NCBI RefSeq assembly: GCF_007293315.1
Contig: NZ_VLXZ01000002.1
Location: 62,001 to 126,000, forward strand
Reading direction: 5' to 3'
DNA: 64,000 nucleotides
Source of the DNA: Alkalicoccobacillus porphyridii
Lineage (GTDB): Bacteria > Bacillota > Bacilli > Bacillales > Bacillaceae_D
Each line of letters begins with the position of its first letter. Position 1 is the first letter of the stretch. The position numbers and the translations under genes were made by a program. Positions 1 to 8,295 of the stretch are shown piece after piece. The notes under the pieces were generated by a model. That model did not search any database and was not told the origin of the DNA. It saw only the letters and a program-made list of their open reading frames with translations.

Positions 1-319
1 GTGCTACCTGCCAGGTTAATGCTTTTTTTGCCCGCTCCTTAACGTCTTCATGAGAGAGCTTTTCTTTTCTTTCCGTCCAGCGTTGAATACCTTCGAACAA
101 CGTTCCAGATTGGTTCCAGTTTGGATCTCCTGCGGTCATCGTTGTATCTAAATGTATATGCGGCTCGATAAAGGGAGGAAGAACCATATTTCCATTTGCA
201 TGTATAACCTCTTCTCCCTCTTGCTCAATGCTTCGATCGATTTTAACAATTTGATCTTGATCCACTAAAAGGTCCCAATGTCCTTCTCTATCTCTCAATA
301 CTGCTTTTTTTATAATCAC
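1..319 (-). CDS. codA: Cytosine deaminase (CodA family), N-terminal part
   Basis: Only the first 106 codons are in the window; the gene continues past the left edge. The visible part carries the amidohydrolase metal motif PHIHLDTT (residues about 54-61) followed by TAGDPNWNQSGTLFEGI, the pattern of CodA-type deaminases that release ammonia from cytosine, isoguanine or creatinine-like rings. The start is a GTG six bases after the codB stop, so the two genes form one transcript. Family assignment is firm; the true substrate is open because the operon is preceded by a ykkC-type riboswitch. Confidence 0.85.
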   Translation of the reverse strand, partial: MIIKKAVLRDREGHWDLLVDQDQIVKIDRSIEQEGEEVIHANGNMVLPPFIEPHIHLDTTMTAGDPNWNQSGTLFEGIQRWTERKEKLSHEDVKERAKKALTWQVA

Positions 320-324
320 TGATT

Positions 325-1581
325 CTACCCCGCTTTTTTCATCATTTGTTCTCTATTTTTTTCTAGAATTTTATCTAATATAATATAGCTTACAGTTGCA
401 CCAAGAAGTGAATTAAGTGGTGAAATTCCTGGTATAAATACAGCACATAACACTCCGATAGCCCATGCTGCTATAGCTTGAATACGTACACTTGAAAATG
501 TCCTGTTCTGAAAAACCTCGTAACTTCCTTTGCTTCGAACAAAATAATCAACAATTAATATTGCTCCAATTGGTGGAAGAGTCATATTTAGAAAGCCAAG
601 CCAGCTCATAAAGTTGTTGTAGAGCCACATGGCAAGAAGTGTTCCTATTATACCGTTTATAATAACGAGCATTTTTTTTGGTAGTTTTGTAATATTAGAA
701 AATCCAAGCCCTGATGCATATAAGGAATTATCATTAGTTGTCCATATATTTAATCCTAAGATAATTAAGGCAGGAATGATTAGTCCTTGTGTAAACATTA
801 CCTCTGAAATATCAGCTTGGCCTGTTGAGATGGTTCCAATTGCTCCGAACAAAAACATAAGCGAATTTCCTAAGAAAAAGGCCATCAAGGTTGTTGATAC
901 GGCAATCTTTTTTGATTTTGCGAATCGCGCAAAATCAGGTGTCAGCGTGCCTCCACTGATAAATGATCCTAAACAAACGGATATAGCTGCAGCGATACCG
1001 AGTGTTTCTACTGGCTGATAGGCCATTAGCTCTTCTAACCCACCCATTGAGCCCACCGCGCGCGTACTAGTTACACTTCCGAGAATAGCAATAGCTGGAA
1101 CTGCAATAAAGCTTAAAGCGGTCAATGCCTTAATTCCAAAATAAGCGGTAGCGGTCATGAGCAGTCCTGAAACGATAATAATCGGCCAAATGTCTAGACC
1201 TGTCACCTTTTGAAATGGCAAGGCAAACATCATCACACCTACACCAAACCAACCAATTTGAGTGATACTTAGCAAAAATGAGGGCAGATACGACCCTTGC
1301 TTTCCAAACGAATAACGTGTTAATAAATGTGTTGATAACCCGGTTTTAGACGCTATATATGAGAGAACACCTGTGTAAGCACCGAGTAACAAGTTCCCTA
1401 TTAATACCGTCACAATGAATTGAGAGAACGTGAGACCCTGACCAAGCGTACCACCCGCAAGCATACTTGCTGAGAAAAAAGTAAAGCCAACCATCAGCAT
1501 AAACATTTTCCAGAAGCCCCTTCTGTGTGACTCTGTAACAGCTTCCAGCGCAAAATCTTGATCTACTGACTTCTTAACCAT
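325..1581 (-). CDS. codB: Cytosine/purine permease, NCS1 family (CodB-like)
   Basis: Integral membrane transporter of about 418 residues with roughly 12 hydrophobic segments, typical of NCS1 nucleobase:cation symporters. It has the family features GSFISGGTLTPDFARFAKS in the middle and the substrate-region stretch IWTTNDNSLYASGLG. It would import the substrate of the deaminase encoded immediately downstream. Two ATGs lie six bases apart; GGAGG abuts the first and is correctly spaced from the second, so I place the start at 1581 (an ATG at 1587 is the alternative). Expression is probably set by the riboswitch-terminator in the leader. Confidence 0.9.
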   Translation of the reverse strand: MVKKSVDQDFALEAVTESHRRGFWKMFMLMVGFTFFSASMLAGGTLGQGLTFSQFIVTVLIGNLLLGAYTGVLSYIASKTGLSTHLLTRYSFGKQGSYLPSFLLSITQIGWFGVGVMMFALPFQKVTGLDIWPIIIVSGLLMTATAYFGIKALTALSFIAVPAIAILGSVTSTRAVGSMGGLEELMAYQPVETLGIAAAISVCLGSFISGGTLTPDFARFAKSKKIAVSTTLMAFFLGNSLMFLFGAIGTISTGQADISEVMFTQGLIIPALIILGLNIWTTNDNSLYASGLGFSNITKLPKKMLVIINGIIGTLLAMWLYNNFMSWLGFLNMTLPPIGAILIVDYFVRSKGSYEVFQNRTFSSVRIQAIAAWAIGVLCAVFIPGISPLNSLLGATVSYIILDKILEKNREQMMKKAG

Positions 1582-1604
1582 CTTCATCCTCCATTCGTCT
1601 TTAT

Positions 1605-1647
1605 CAAAAAAAGCCCGGGAAGAATCAATGGATTCTTCACCGGACTT
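1605..1647 (-). terminator. Intrinsic terminator of the codBA leader
   Basis: Read on the minus strand, the arm GTCCGGTGAAGAATC is followed by a short loop, GATTCTTCCCGGGC and a run of seven T. The 5' arm contains the last conserved segment of the aptamer (GTCCGG), so aptamer folding and terminator formation exclude each other. Ligand binding should therefore allow read-through into codB. Confidence 0.85.
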
Positions 1648-1735
1648 TTCCTCCCAGTTTAAGCATCAGGGATGCCGCCTCCCCGGACCTGCCTCTAACT
1701 GATTAAACAGCTAAACGGAACCCTGAGAAGCTACT
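1640..1735 (-). promoter_or_regulatory. ykkC-family riboswitch (guanidine-I or a subtype 2 relative)
   Basis: The minus strand has the ordered signature of ykkC RNAs: GGGTTCCG (1723-1716), GGTCCGGGGAGG (1689-1678) and GGGAGGAAAAGTCCGG (1655-1640), followed by an overlapping terminator. Known ykkC subtypes bind guanidine (subtype 1) or ppGpp, PRPP or nucleoside diphosphates (subtype 2). I cannot settle the subtype by eye. The position directly upstream of a nucleobase permease/deaminase operon makes either guanidine-like or nucleotide ligands plausible. Confidence 0.75.
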
Positions 1736-1806
1736 TATTTGAATGAAGGAATCATAGCACAAAAAATTCGTCAGGAAACGACACTTGTTAAATTATCTGA
1801 CAACTT

Positions 1807-2766
1807 TTATCCTCGCTCCTCTAAAAACGCATGAACTTCATCTCTAGTTGGCAACGCGGTCATTGCTCCTTTTGATGATGCTGCTAGTGCACCTGATACA
1901 GCTGCAAAAGCCCCGATTTGCTTTAGAGCTTCAGGAGTAAGAGAGTCAAGGGGCTCCTTAAGATTATCCAGCTGTGCAAGCACCGCAGATACAAACGCAT
2001 CTCCTGCACCCGTTGTATCAACTGCATCGACCTTATAGACAGGAATATCCACTTTATGTGTATCAGTATAAAATGAGCTACCATTTTCACCTTTTGTAAT
2101 GATTAGTAGCGGAATCTGATAATCTTTTAGTTTAAACACAGCGACAGCTTCATCCGTTTCATCGGTTAAAAATTCTAGCTCTTCCTCTGACAGCTTTACA
2201 ATATCACTTGTTAACAGCAGCGCTTTTATTTGTTCTAGTGCTGATAACTCATCTGGCCAAATCGACAGACGTAGATTCGGATCTAATGAAACAAGCATAC
2301 CATTCTCTTTCGCTAAATGAATGGCTTTATGTGTGGCTGCCCGACTCGTTTTATGAATCGTTGAGATCGAACCTATATGTAGAATATTTGCATGATGAAA
2401 TAACTCTTCGTTAAGATTATCTATAGACAGAACCTGATCCGAGCTATGATCAATGAGAAACTCAAAACTGCGCTCCCCATTTTTTGCGAGTTCAACAAAA
2501 ACAAGTGGTGTTTTGGCTATTGTTGTTTGTATGAGCCCTTGGATGTTGACGCCATAGTCTACTAATGTTTTCCGTAAAAAGTGACCAATTAAATCATCAC
2601 CAATTGCTCCAATAAAATAACTCTCCACATCGAGGCGACTCAGTCCAACTGCAACATTGGCAGGAGCACCACCCGGACTTTTTTGATACTGTGTATTCTC
2701 TTCGTTTAACGGAATCATGTCAACTAAGACTTCTCCGAGTGAGATAATCCCCTGCTTTTGTATCAT
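1807..2766 (-). CDS. PfkB-family sugar kinase (fructokinase-like)
   Basis: 319 residues, the usual length for ribokinase/PfkB enzymes. The N-terminal signature GGAPANVAVGLSRL (about 32-45) and the C-terminal DTTGAGDAFVSA (about 250-261, catalytic base Asp256) are both intact, and DPNLRLSIW (162-170) is the fructokinase-type motif. It probably phosphorylates a ketose or keto-sugar acid with ATP. It lies 64 bp downstream of a sugar dehydrogenase in the same direction, with an inverted repeat between them, so the pair looks like a small sugar-catabolic operon. A GGGGG Shine-Dalgarno precedes the ATG. Confidence 0.88.
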   Translation of the reverse strand: MIQKQGIISLGEVLVDMIPLNEENTQYQKSPGGAPANVAVGLSRLDVESYFIGAIGDDLIGHFLRKTLVDYGVNIQGLIQTTIAKTPLVFVELAKNGERSFEFLIDHSSDQVLSIDNLNEELFHHANILHIGSISTIHKTSRAATHKAIHLAKENGMLVSLDPNLRLSIWPDELSALEQIKALLLTSDIVKLSEEELEFLTDETDEAVAVFKLKDYQIPLLIITKGENGSSFYTDTHKVDIPVYKVDAVDTTGAGDAFVSAVLAQLDNLKEPLDSLTPEALKQIGAFAAVSGALAASSKGAMTALPTRDEVHAFLEERG

Positions 2767-2785
2767 ATGTACCCCCTAGCTCGTT

Positions 2786-2820
2786 TTGTTCTATACTTTA
2801 CTATATCATGTATAGAACAA
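2786..2820. repeat. Perfect 11-bp inverted repeat between dehydrogenase and kinase genes
   Basis: TTGTTCTATAC (2786-2796) and GTATAGAACAA (2810-2820) are perfect inverted copies separated by 13 bases. There is no T-run after it, so it does not look like a terminator. It is more like a repressor operator or an mRNA-processing hairpin that sets the level of the kinase relative to the dehydrogenase. Confidence 0.6.
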
Positions 2821-2830
2821 GATTAAGAGT

Positions 2831-3820
2831 TTAGAGGCGTATACGTTCTCCTGTTTTTGAGGATTTAATTGCCGCCCAGGTTAACTGAAGGCTTTTTATA
2901 TTATCTTCAATAGAAGTTGGTGGGATCGTGTCTTCAATAATTGATTGAATGAAGGCATCTAATGATATCATTCGATCAGAGGCAGGTGTTTTGATGAGTG
3001 GGATCTCTTCTGGTGTATCTTCCTCCCCTTGATATAGCAAAACGTGATCATCTATTAATTCAATTGCCCCTTTATCCCCAACTAATCGGATGTCTCCATT
3101 CCATCCAGTCTTTTTGCCTTTTCCTGCCCATCTGCCACGGTAATGAACCTGCACACCTTCACTAAATGTAATCGCAGCATCAGCATGTGGATTCCCTTTA
3201 AACCAACTCCACGATGGTCTAGAGCTAGTCGCCTGAATGGTTACTGCTTCATCACTTAATAAATAACGAAGAATGTCAAAGTGATGAATCGCCATATCTT
3301 GAAGTAGAATTTCCTCATATTGATCTCTCCACCCACCAAAGTGTGTGGCTTTATTAAAATAGTAATCTGCATATTCAATAGTACCGATGCTACCTGCAGC
3401 AAGCAGCTGTTTGATCGTTTGAATTTGTGGGTTCCAGCGATAATTTTGACTAACCATAACCTTGAAATCATATTGCTTAGTGAATGCTAAAAGCTCTTGG
3501 GCCTCCTCAGTAGTATCTGTTAAAGGCTTCTCCATCATCACATGTAAGCCTGCTTTAATAGCCTGCTCTGCTAACAGCTTATGAGTAGTAGGAGGCGTGA
3601 CAATTAACACAAAATCAGCTTCAACTCGCTCTATGGCTTCTTGAAACGATGTAAACACATGGCTTGGCCCAAGATCTGTTAAATCCATTGCCTTTTGAAG
3701 ACTTTCTGACTGTTGATCAACTACTGCTACAAGCTCAATCTTTTCGTTAGTAGATAAGAGTTCTAGCCAAGATGCTCCGAAGCCTCCGACCCCAATTTGA
3801 ATTGCTTTTAACTTCCCCAT
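2831..3820 (-). CDS. Gfo/Idh/MocA-family sugar dehydrogenase
   Basis: 329 residues with the Rossmann start IGVGGFGASWLELL (about residues 9-22), then the family motif MMEKPLTDTTEEA containing the EKP lysine that takes part in catalysis, and DMAIHHFDILRYL with the conserved histidine. These enzymes oxidise or reduce sugars and inositols with NAD(P). The gene leads a two-gene unit with the PfkB kinase, and a cre-like site sits in its promoter, so glucose repression through CcpA is likely. The substrate cannot be read from the sequence. Confidence 0.88.
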   Translation of the reverse strand: MGKLKAIQIGVGGFGASWLELLSTNEKIELVAVVDQQSESLQKAMDLTDLGPSHVFTSFQEAIERVEADFVLIVTPPTTHKLLAEQAIKAGLHVMMEKPLTDTTEEAQELLAFTKQYDFKVMVSQNYRWNPQIQTIKQLLAAGSIGTIEYADYYFNKATHFGGWRDQYEEILLQDMAIHHFDILRYLLSDEAVTIQATSSRPSWSWFKGNPHADAAITFSEGVQVHYRGRWAGKGKKTGWNGDIRLVGDKGAIELIDDHVLLYQGEEDTPEEIPLIKTPASDRMISLDAFIQSIIEDTIPPTSIEDNIKSLQLTWAAIKSSKTGERIRL

Positions 3821-3846
3821 TTACCTCGACTCCTTTATGCGACTGT

Positions 3847-3860
3847 TTTAAGCGCTTTCA
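3847..3860 (-). promoter_or_regulatory. CcpA cre site
   Basis: TGAAAGCGCTTAAA on the minus strand fits the cre core (TGWAANCGNTNWCA) in all but the last positions. It sits about 30 bp upstream of the dehydrogenase start. A near-perfect inverted repeat at 3871-3897 (AACTCTACCTTG / CCAAGTAGAGTT) lies just upstream and may be the binding site of a pathway-specific regulator. Confidence 0.6.
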
Positions 3861-3906
3861 TATTATGTACAACTCTACCTTGATTCCAAGTAGAGTTCAA
3901 TAGTTC

Positions 3907-4482
3907 TTATTGATGTGCACTATTTAACATCGCATAGAGACAGGTATCCCTGTAGCTACTCCCATCTGTAGATACACTATTCTGCTTTAACACTGCTTCT
4001 AATTTATAACCTAGCTTTTCTGGGATAGCACGGCTCTGCTTGTTTTCTGGATCACAGTGAATCTCTAGACGATGAACGCCAAGCTTATGAAAAGCAAACC
4101 ATGTAATACCGGCAACCGCCTCTGTCATATACCCTTTTCCACTTTGTCTACTGTCCATCCAGTAACCGATTTCCATCTTTGGGACAGACCAATTAATCTG
4201 ATGAAGTCCTGAAGAACCTACAAATCCCCCCGTTTGCTTATCAAACAAATGAAGCCTCAGATCCTTTTTTCTAATATATTGCTCATGCGCATACCGGATG
4301 CCATGTTCTGTTTGCTCCAAGGTTGTTGGGTTGTGCGCCCAATGAATCCAAGGGAGCATCTCCTTCCTCGACGCTTGTTGTGCTTCAAATACAGCCTTCC
4401 CGTCTCCAGGCATAGGCAACCTAATAAACAACCGTTCTGTCTCAAATGATTGCGGAACATTAGGCAGCATAGAAAGCATCAT
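3907..4482 (-). CDS. GNAT acetyltransferase, RimJ/RimL type
   Basis: About 191 residues. FETERLFIRLPM opens the fold as in ribosomal-protein N-acetyltransferases; MEIGYWMDSRQSGKGYMTEAV is the acetyl-CoA pyrophosphate loop (Q/RxxGxG/A type), and VHRLEIHCDPENKQSRAIPEKLGY is the conserved C-terminal block. It should transfer acetyl groups from acetyl-CoA to an alpha-amino group of a protein or small molecule. GGGGTGAG precedes a double ATG at 4482/4479; an in-frame ATG at 4497 has no ribosome binding site. It is a single gene, transcribed toward the sugar operon. Confidence 0.87.
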   Translation of the reverse strand: MMLSMLPNVPQSFETERLFIRLPMPGDGKAVFEAQQASRKEMLPWIHWAHNPTTLEQTEHGIRYAHEQYIRKKDLRLHLFDKQTGGFVGSSGLHQINWSVPKMEIGYWMDSRQSGKGYMTEAVAGITWFAFHKLGVHRLEIHCDPENKQSRAIPEKLGYKLEAVLKQNSVSTDGSSYRDTCLYAMLNSAHQ

Positions 4483-4633
4483 CTCACCCCGTTTCACATC
4501 TATATATCAAGTATAAGTTTGCCGGGCAGGTCCTATACTACTTAGCGTAAAAGATGTGTGGTGATACTCCAATTAAAGCTCCGGGTGTATGATAAGAGAA
4601 CCTACAGCTGTTTAATACGTTTAAAATCATAAC

Positions 4634-4671
4634 AAAAAAGGCTTCTGTTCATTTGAACAGAAAGCCTTTAT
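4634..4671 (-). terminator. Terminator after the DUF3006 gene
   Basis: On the minus strand AAAGGCTTTCTGTTC and GAACAGAAGCCTTTTTT form a long stem around a short AAAT loop, ending in T residues directly after the stop of the DUF3006 gene. Confidence 0.85.
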
Positions 4672-4931
4672 TTTGAACGTCTTTTCATTTTTTTCATCTC
4701 TCGTAGCTTGTCCATTTTATTATGAATTCGATTCTCTGTTGCTTTTGTTGCTTCTTCATCTAGAGTAACGGAATGTACGATGTCATTTTCTAATTTAACA
4801 AACAAATGACTGCCTTCTTTGACCTCTTTCGGAAGTATCGAACGACTTACATTGTATTCCTTTTCATTTTCCCCAATTAATAAAACAGCTAGATCATGAT
4901 CTTCAAAGCGATCCAAAACAGCTTTCTTCAA
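4668..4931 (-). CDS. DUF3006 domain protein
   Basis: 87 residues starting MKKAVLDRFEDHDLAVLLI, with the pattern of DUF3006: a small beta-rich domain followed by a basic helical tail (KMDKLREMKKMKRRSK). No function is established for the family. The gene lies 19 bp downstream of the DUF4385 gene in the same direction and is followed by a strong terminator, so the two probably share a transcript. Confidence 0.82.
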   Translation of the reverse strand: MKKAVLDRFEDHDLAVLLIGENEKEYNVSRSILPKEVKEGSHLFVKLENDIVHSVTLDEEATKATENRIHNKMDKLREMKKMKRRSK

Positions 4932-4950
4932 ACGTTTGCCTCCTTATTTA

Positions 4951-5397
4951 TTATCCGTATTTTTTCTGGTGCTCTTTTTTCTTTTCTAAGTACTCCTCAT
5001 CTTCACGAACAAGGATCCATTTTTCTTCAAAAATCTCCGCAGATTTTGCTTTGGTCTGATCAATATCTCGTTCGTTTAGATCCCCATCTTTGTTGTATTT
5101 CTTACCACCTGGATAATTGGCGTAACGCCTAGCACGTGTATACCCCATCTGCAAAAACTTTCGAGCCATATCCATGCCTACAAAATCATCTTTCTTTTTG
5201 TACTCACAAAACTGACTGTAAATAGTGTCCGCTGAAACCTGTGCAATGTCTGGTGTCTTAAATCGCCAATTAGGGAGAATTTCACCCTTATACGGCTCGA
5301 CCATTAACACACCTTGTTCCCCACGACCGACCTTATATTTATTAGGCTCTTTGCGAAAGTCTGTGTTCTCAAAATCAATCGTATCATAATAGCTCAT
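4951..5397 (-). CDS. DUF4385 family protein
   Basis: 148 residues, soluble, with many charged residues and the conserved-looking block VGRGEQGVLMVEPYKGEILP and RKFLQMGYTRARRYANYPGG. This matches the DUF4385 family of bacteria and phages, whose function is unknown to me. I place the start at 5397, where AGGTGAGG precedes ATG by a normal distance; an in-frame start at 5451 lacks a ribosome binding site. First gene of a two-gene unit with the DUF3006 gene. Confidence 0.8.
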   Translation of the reverse strand: MSYYDTIDFENTDFRKEPNKYKVGRGEQGVLMVEPYKGEILPNWRFKTPDIAQVSADTIYSQFCEYKKKDDFVGMDMARKFLQMGYTRARRYANYPGGKKYNKDGDLNERDIDQTKAKSAEIFEEKWILVREDEEYLEKKKEHQKKYG

Positions 5398-5522
5398 CTT
5401 CCTCACCTCACTTAGTAACGTACCCCGATTTGTATACGCCCACACCTCCATGAGTAGAACTGGTAAACAACCGTGTGTTACTTTATAGTATGAAGAGAAT
5501 CATTAACAAAGAGGTGAACACC

Positions 5523-5717
5523 ATGAGTATGAAAGTAATCCGCTCGATTAGAATTACGATGAATTTAGTACTTCTTGGTCTAGCTATCCTGCAAATATCA
5601 GGTGTTATTAATATTTCTCCAACCTTGCTTGTTGTCCTTGCTTCTATTGTGCTAATTAGTATCTTTTTTACAAGATGGAAAGAGGCAAAGGATGAACGCG
5701 AGAATCCGGACGATTGA
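5523..5717 (+). CDS. Small two-helix membrane protein
   Basis: 64 residues. Two hydrophobic stretches (MNLVLLGLAILQISGVI and LLVVLASIVLISIFF) are followed by a charged tail ending KDERENPDD. AGAGGTG precedes the ATG at 5523; earlier in-frame starts have no ribosome binding site. I do not recognise a family. It is monocistronic, ended by the terminator at 5724. Confidence 0.75.
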   Translation: MSMKVIRSIRITMNLVLLGLAILQISGVINISPTLLVVLASIVLISIFFTRWKEAKDERENPDD

Positions 5718-5723
5718 GGGATG

Positions 5724-5761
5724 AGCCGAATGAAAGCTAGATACTTCATTCGGTTTTTTTA
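5724..5761 (+). terminator. Intrinsic terminator
   Basis: CCGAATGAA and TTCATTCGG form a stem followed by seven T, directly after the small membrane protein gene. On the other strand it lies just beyond the stop of the acetyltransferase gene but has a poorer T-run there. Confidence 0.85.
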
Positions 5762-5765
5762 ACTG

Positions 5766-6581
5766 CTATTCTTTAGTAAACACGTCCACACCTAATCTAG
5801 ATAATTCTTCTATCGCCCCTCTAACAGGTAATTTCCCTAATCTAAACTCCTGTTCAAGTACTTTCTCAATGTCGCCTACAGTACTTAAAGTGAAAGCTGT
5901 TGTATGCCCATCCTCATAGCGAATCGTAAACACATTATTTAAAAGCGATAAAGATCGCTGTTTGTCTGTCTGCCAAAGCTGACAGCGAAGGATTTTCATA
6001 AATGCTCTTCCCGGCTGAATAGATTTTAGATAGACTGGTTTGAACTGCTCTAATCCAATGCTTTGCTTAATATCAAATGTCCACTCTGTCTGTCTCAGCT
6101 TCCCATCAACCCACCTTACGTATTCATACCCTTTTTCAGAAGTGATGATCTTTATTTCCTCATTTGCAAACTTTCTTGATGCATTTTCTTTAGTGTGAAG
6201 GTCTATTGGTTCGAAAATAGGAGCAGCAGAGCCTACATCCACATAATAAACACGTTGATTTAATTTAACGATAATGGCTAGATGATCTTGGCCGAGCATA
6301 ATAGGATATCCATCAAATCCAAGCTCTAATAGCAGCTCCAAGAATGATGAATTTAACGTATAGCAGGTACCTCCAAACTGATAGGTCGAGTAATGATTTA
6401 TAAATTTCTCTACAGAAGGAACCCATTGCTCACCTTTTTTTGTAAGGTATAGTTTACTAATATTCTCAAATGCGAAGGTGTGTAGATGCGCCTTGCAGAG
6501 CTCGTTTAGAAATTCAATAGTTGGATTTTTAATGCACAGATTCATAGCCTCTACATAATCCTTGGCTGTTTCTTTTTTCAT
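5766..6581 (-). CDS. nat: Arylamine N-acetyltransferase
   Basis: 271 residues, the normal length for bacterial NAT enzymes. The catalytic triad can be placed: Cys73 in FGGTCYTLNSSF, His100 in GQDHLAIIV and Asp115 in YYVDVGSAAP. The enzyme transfers acetyl from acetyl-CoA to arylamines and hydrazines by a ping-pong mechanism through the cysteine. The usual RGGxCxExN motif is changed to FGGTCYTLN, so it is a divergent member, as in several Bacillus paralogues. GGAGGTG precedes the ATG. Single gene. Confidence 0.9.
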   Translation of the reverse strand: MKKETAKDYVEAMNLCIKNPTIEFLNELCKAHLHTFAFENISKLYLTKKGEQWVPSVEKFINHYSTYQFGGTCYTLNSSFLELLLELGFDGYPIMLGQDHLAIIVKLNQRVYYVDVGSAAPIFEPIDLHTKENASRKFANEEIKIITSEKGYEYVRWVDGKLRQTEWTFDIKQSIGLEQFKPVYLKSIQPGRAFMKILRCQLWQTDKQRSLSLLNNVFTIRYEDGHTTAFTLSTVGDIEKVLEQEFRLGKLPVRGAIEELSRLGVDVFTKE

Positions 6582-6677
6582 AAAGCACCTCCATGCTTTT
6601 TAGAGTACTACATCTTAACACGCACTTCCTCGTCATAAAGTTTGGTTTGTCCTAAACCTTTTGACTGAACCATTAAA

Positions 6678-6710
6678 GATCAAAAGGGATGCCTGCGTAC
6701 AGACATCCCT
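6678..6710 (-). terminator. Terminator after metQ
   Basis: On the minus strand AGGGATGTCTG and CAGGCATCCCT form a hairpin followed by TTTTGAT, shortly after the metQ stop. It ends the metNIQ operon. Confidence 0.8.
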
Positions 6711-6721
6711 ACATCCACCGT

Positions 6722-7591
6722 TTAACGTGGATAATTATTTAACTCTTCTAAAGAAATATACGTTGGAATGGTTGCTCCTTGATATTCTTCTTCGATAAAC
6801 TCTTTTACTTCATCTGATTGATAAATTTCCACAAGACGTTGTAACGCTGGATCATCAGCGTTATCTGTTCGAGCAGCAATAATATTAATGTAAGGCGTTG
6901 CCGTCTCATCTTCACGTGCCAGAGAGTCTTCAGTTGGACTTAATCCTGCATCAACAGCAATCCCGTTATTAATAACCGCTGCATCCACGTCCTGCATTAA
7001 TCTTGGTGCATTAGCTGGAACAACTTCTGTTAATTTAAGGTTCTTTGGATTATCTGCAATCTGATCCAATCCACTTGTAATACCAAAGTCATCCTCTAGC
7101 TCAATTAAGCCCGCTTCTTGTAAAAGCATGAGGTTACGCGCTTGGTTTGTGACTTCATTTGCAATTAAGATCTCGGCTCCATCAGGAATGTCATCCACTG
7201 AGTCATAGCGATCAGAATAAACTCCGAGTGGCGCAAGGATTGTAGTTCCGATGGCTTCTAGATCAAGACCTTGCTCTTCTCTAAAGTTATCAAAATATGA
7301 AACGGTTTGAAACGCATTGGCATCAATATCTCCATCTGCTAAGGCTTGGTTAGGCTGTACATAATCATTAAAACTCACAATATCAATGTTAATTCCTTCT
7401 TCTACAGCTTTCTCAGAAATAAAGTCCCACTGGCGTGAATCTGTTCCTGAAATACCAATTCTCACATCAACCGGATTATCTTTACTAAACCCCTCTGTAT
7501 CCCCGCTTGTACTATCATCATTTCCTTGTCCGCATGCTGTTAATGCTAGCACACCTAGTCCTGCTACAATTAGTTTGAATGATTGTTTCAT
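6722..7591 (-). CDS. metQ: Methionine ABC transporter substrate-binding lipoprotein
   Basis: About 289 residues of the NlpA/MetQ family. The signal peptide ends in a lipobox (LALTAC, Cys at about 20), so the mature protein is anchored to the outer face of the membrane. The DVRIGISGTDSRQWDFI start and the NVNNGIAVDAGL-like block (here AVINNGIAVDAGL) are typical of D/L-methionine binders. ATGs at 7597 and 7591 both fit GGTGGAGAG; I prefer 7591. Last gene of metNIQ, controlled by the S-box leader. Confidence 0.93.
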   Translation of the reverse strand: MKQSFKLIVAGLGVLALTACGQGNDDSTSGDTEGFSKDNPVDVRIGISGTDSRQWDFISEKAVEEGINIDIVSFNDYVQPNQALADGDIDANAFQTVSYFDNFREEQGLDLEAIGTTILAPLGVYSDRYDSVDDIPDGAEILIANEVTNQARNLMLLQEAGLIELEDDFGITSGLDQIADNPKNLKLTEVVPANAPRLMQDVDAAVINNGIAVDAGLSPTEDSLAREDETATPYINIIAARTDNADDPALQRLVEIYQSDEVKEFIEEEYQGATIPTYISLEELNNYPR

Positions 7592-7614
7592 GTTCATCTC
7601 TCCACCTTTTCTTT

Positions 7615-8295
7615 TTATCTTCTTCTAGATTTTCTAGCGAGTATATTACCCAGTGACTGTAGACCTTGAACCATAACAATCAGCAGTACGACTGTAATAA
7701 CCATTGTGGCATTGTCAAAGCGTTGGTAGCCGTAAGTGATGGCTACATTTCCTATCCCTCCTGCACCAATCGCTCCGGCCATTGCAGTAGCACCCACAAG
7801 ACCAATTGTTGCGGTTGTGATACTTAAGATTAATGATCCTTTTGCTTCTGGAAGTAAAAACCGAAAAATAATTTGAGCTTTCGAAGCACCCATTGAATCA
7901 GCAGCTTCAATAATTCCGGGTTCAACTTCTAAGAGGGAATTTTCAATTAAACGTGCAATATACGGCGCTGCGTACACAACCAGTGGCACAACAGCTGCCT
8001 CCATGCCAACAGCACTTCCGACAATAAATCTTGTAAAAGGTATAATAGCAACCATCAAAATAATAAATGGAATAGACCGCAAAATATTAATGATTGGATT
8101 TAACACATTAAATACTGGCGCACACTCCAGAATATGACCCTTGCGTGTAACGACAAGGACAACTCCAAGTAAAATACCTAACACCGCAGAGAAAATTAAC
8201 GATAAGAAAACCATATACAATGTTTCATAAAGTGACGTTAGTAATATATCTGTTGAGATATTTGGCCTAATGGACTCAGGTAGACGTTCAAGCAT
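7615..8295 (-). CDS. metI: Methionine ABC transporter permease
   Basis: 226 residues with about five membrane helices. The ABC permease coupling motif is visible as IIEAADSMGASKAQIIFRFLLPEA (about residues 125-148). It forms the membrane channel of the MetNIQ importer. It overlaps the end of metN by eight bases, with its ribosome binding site GGAGGTGAAG inside metN, implying translational coupling. Confidence 0.93.
   Translation of the reverse strand: MLERLPESIRPNISTDILLTSLYETLYMVFLSLIFSAVLGILLGVVLVVTRKGHILECAPVFNVLNPIINILRSIPFIILMVAIIPFTRFIVGSAVGMEAAVVPLVVYAAPYIARLIENSLLEVEPGIIEAADSMGASKAQIIFRFLLPEAKGSLILSITTATIGLVGATAMAGAIGAGGIGNVAITYGYQRFDNATMVITVVLLIVMVQGLQSLGNILARKSRRR

Noticed and set aside
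1605-1735. codBA leader as a TPP, purine or S-box riboswitch
   Set aside because: The diagnostic blocks of those classes are absent; GGGTTCCG, GGTCCGGGG and GGGAGGAAAA fit the ykkC pattern instead.
3871-3897. Inverted repeat before the dehydrogenase gene as a terminator
   Set aside because: No T-run follows on either strand and it lies in the promoter region; an operator is more likely.
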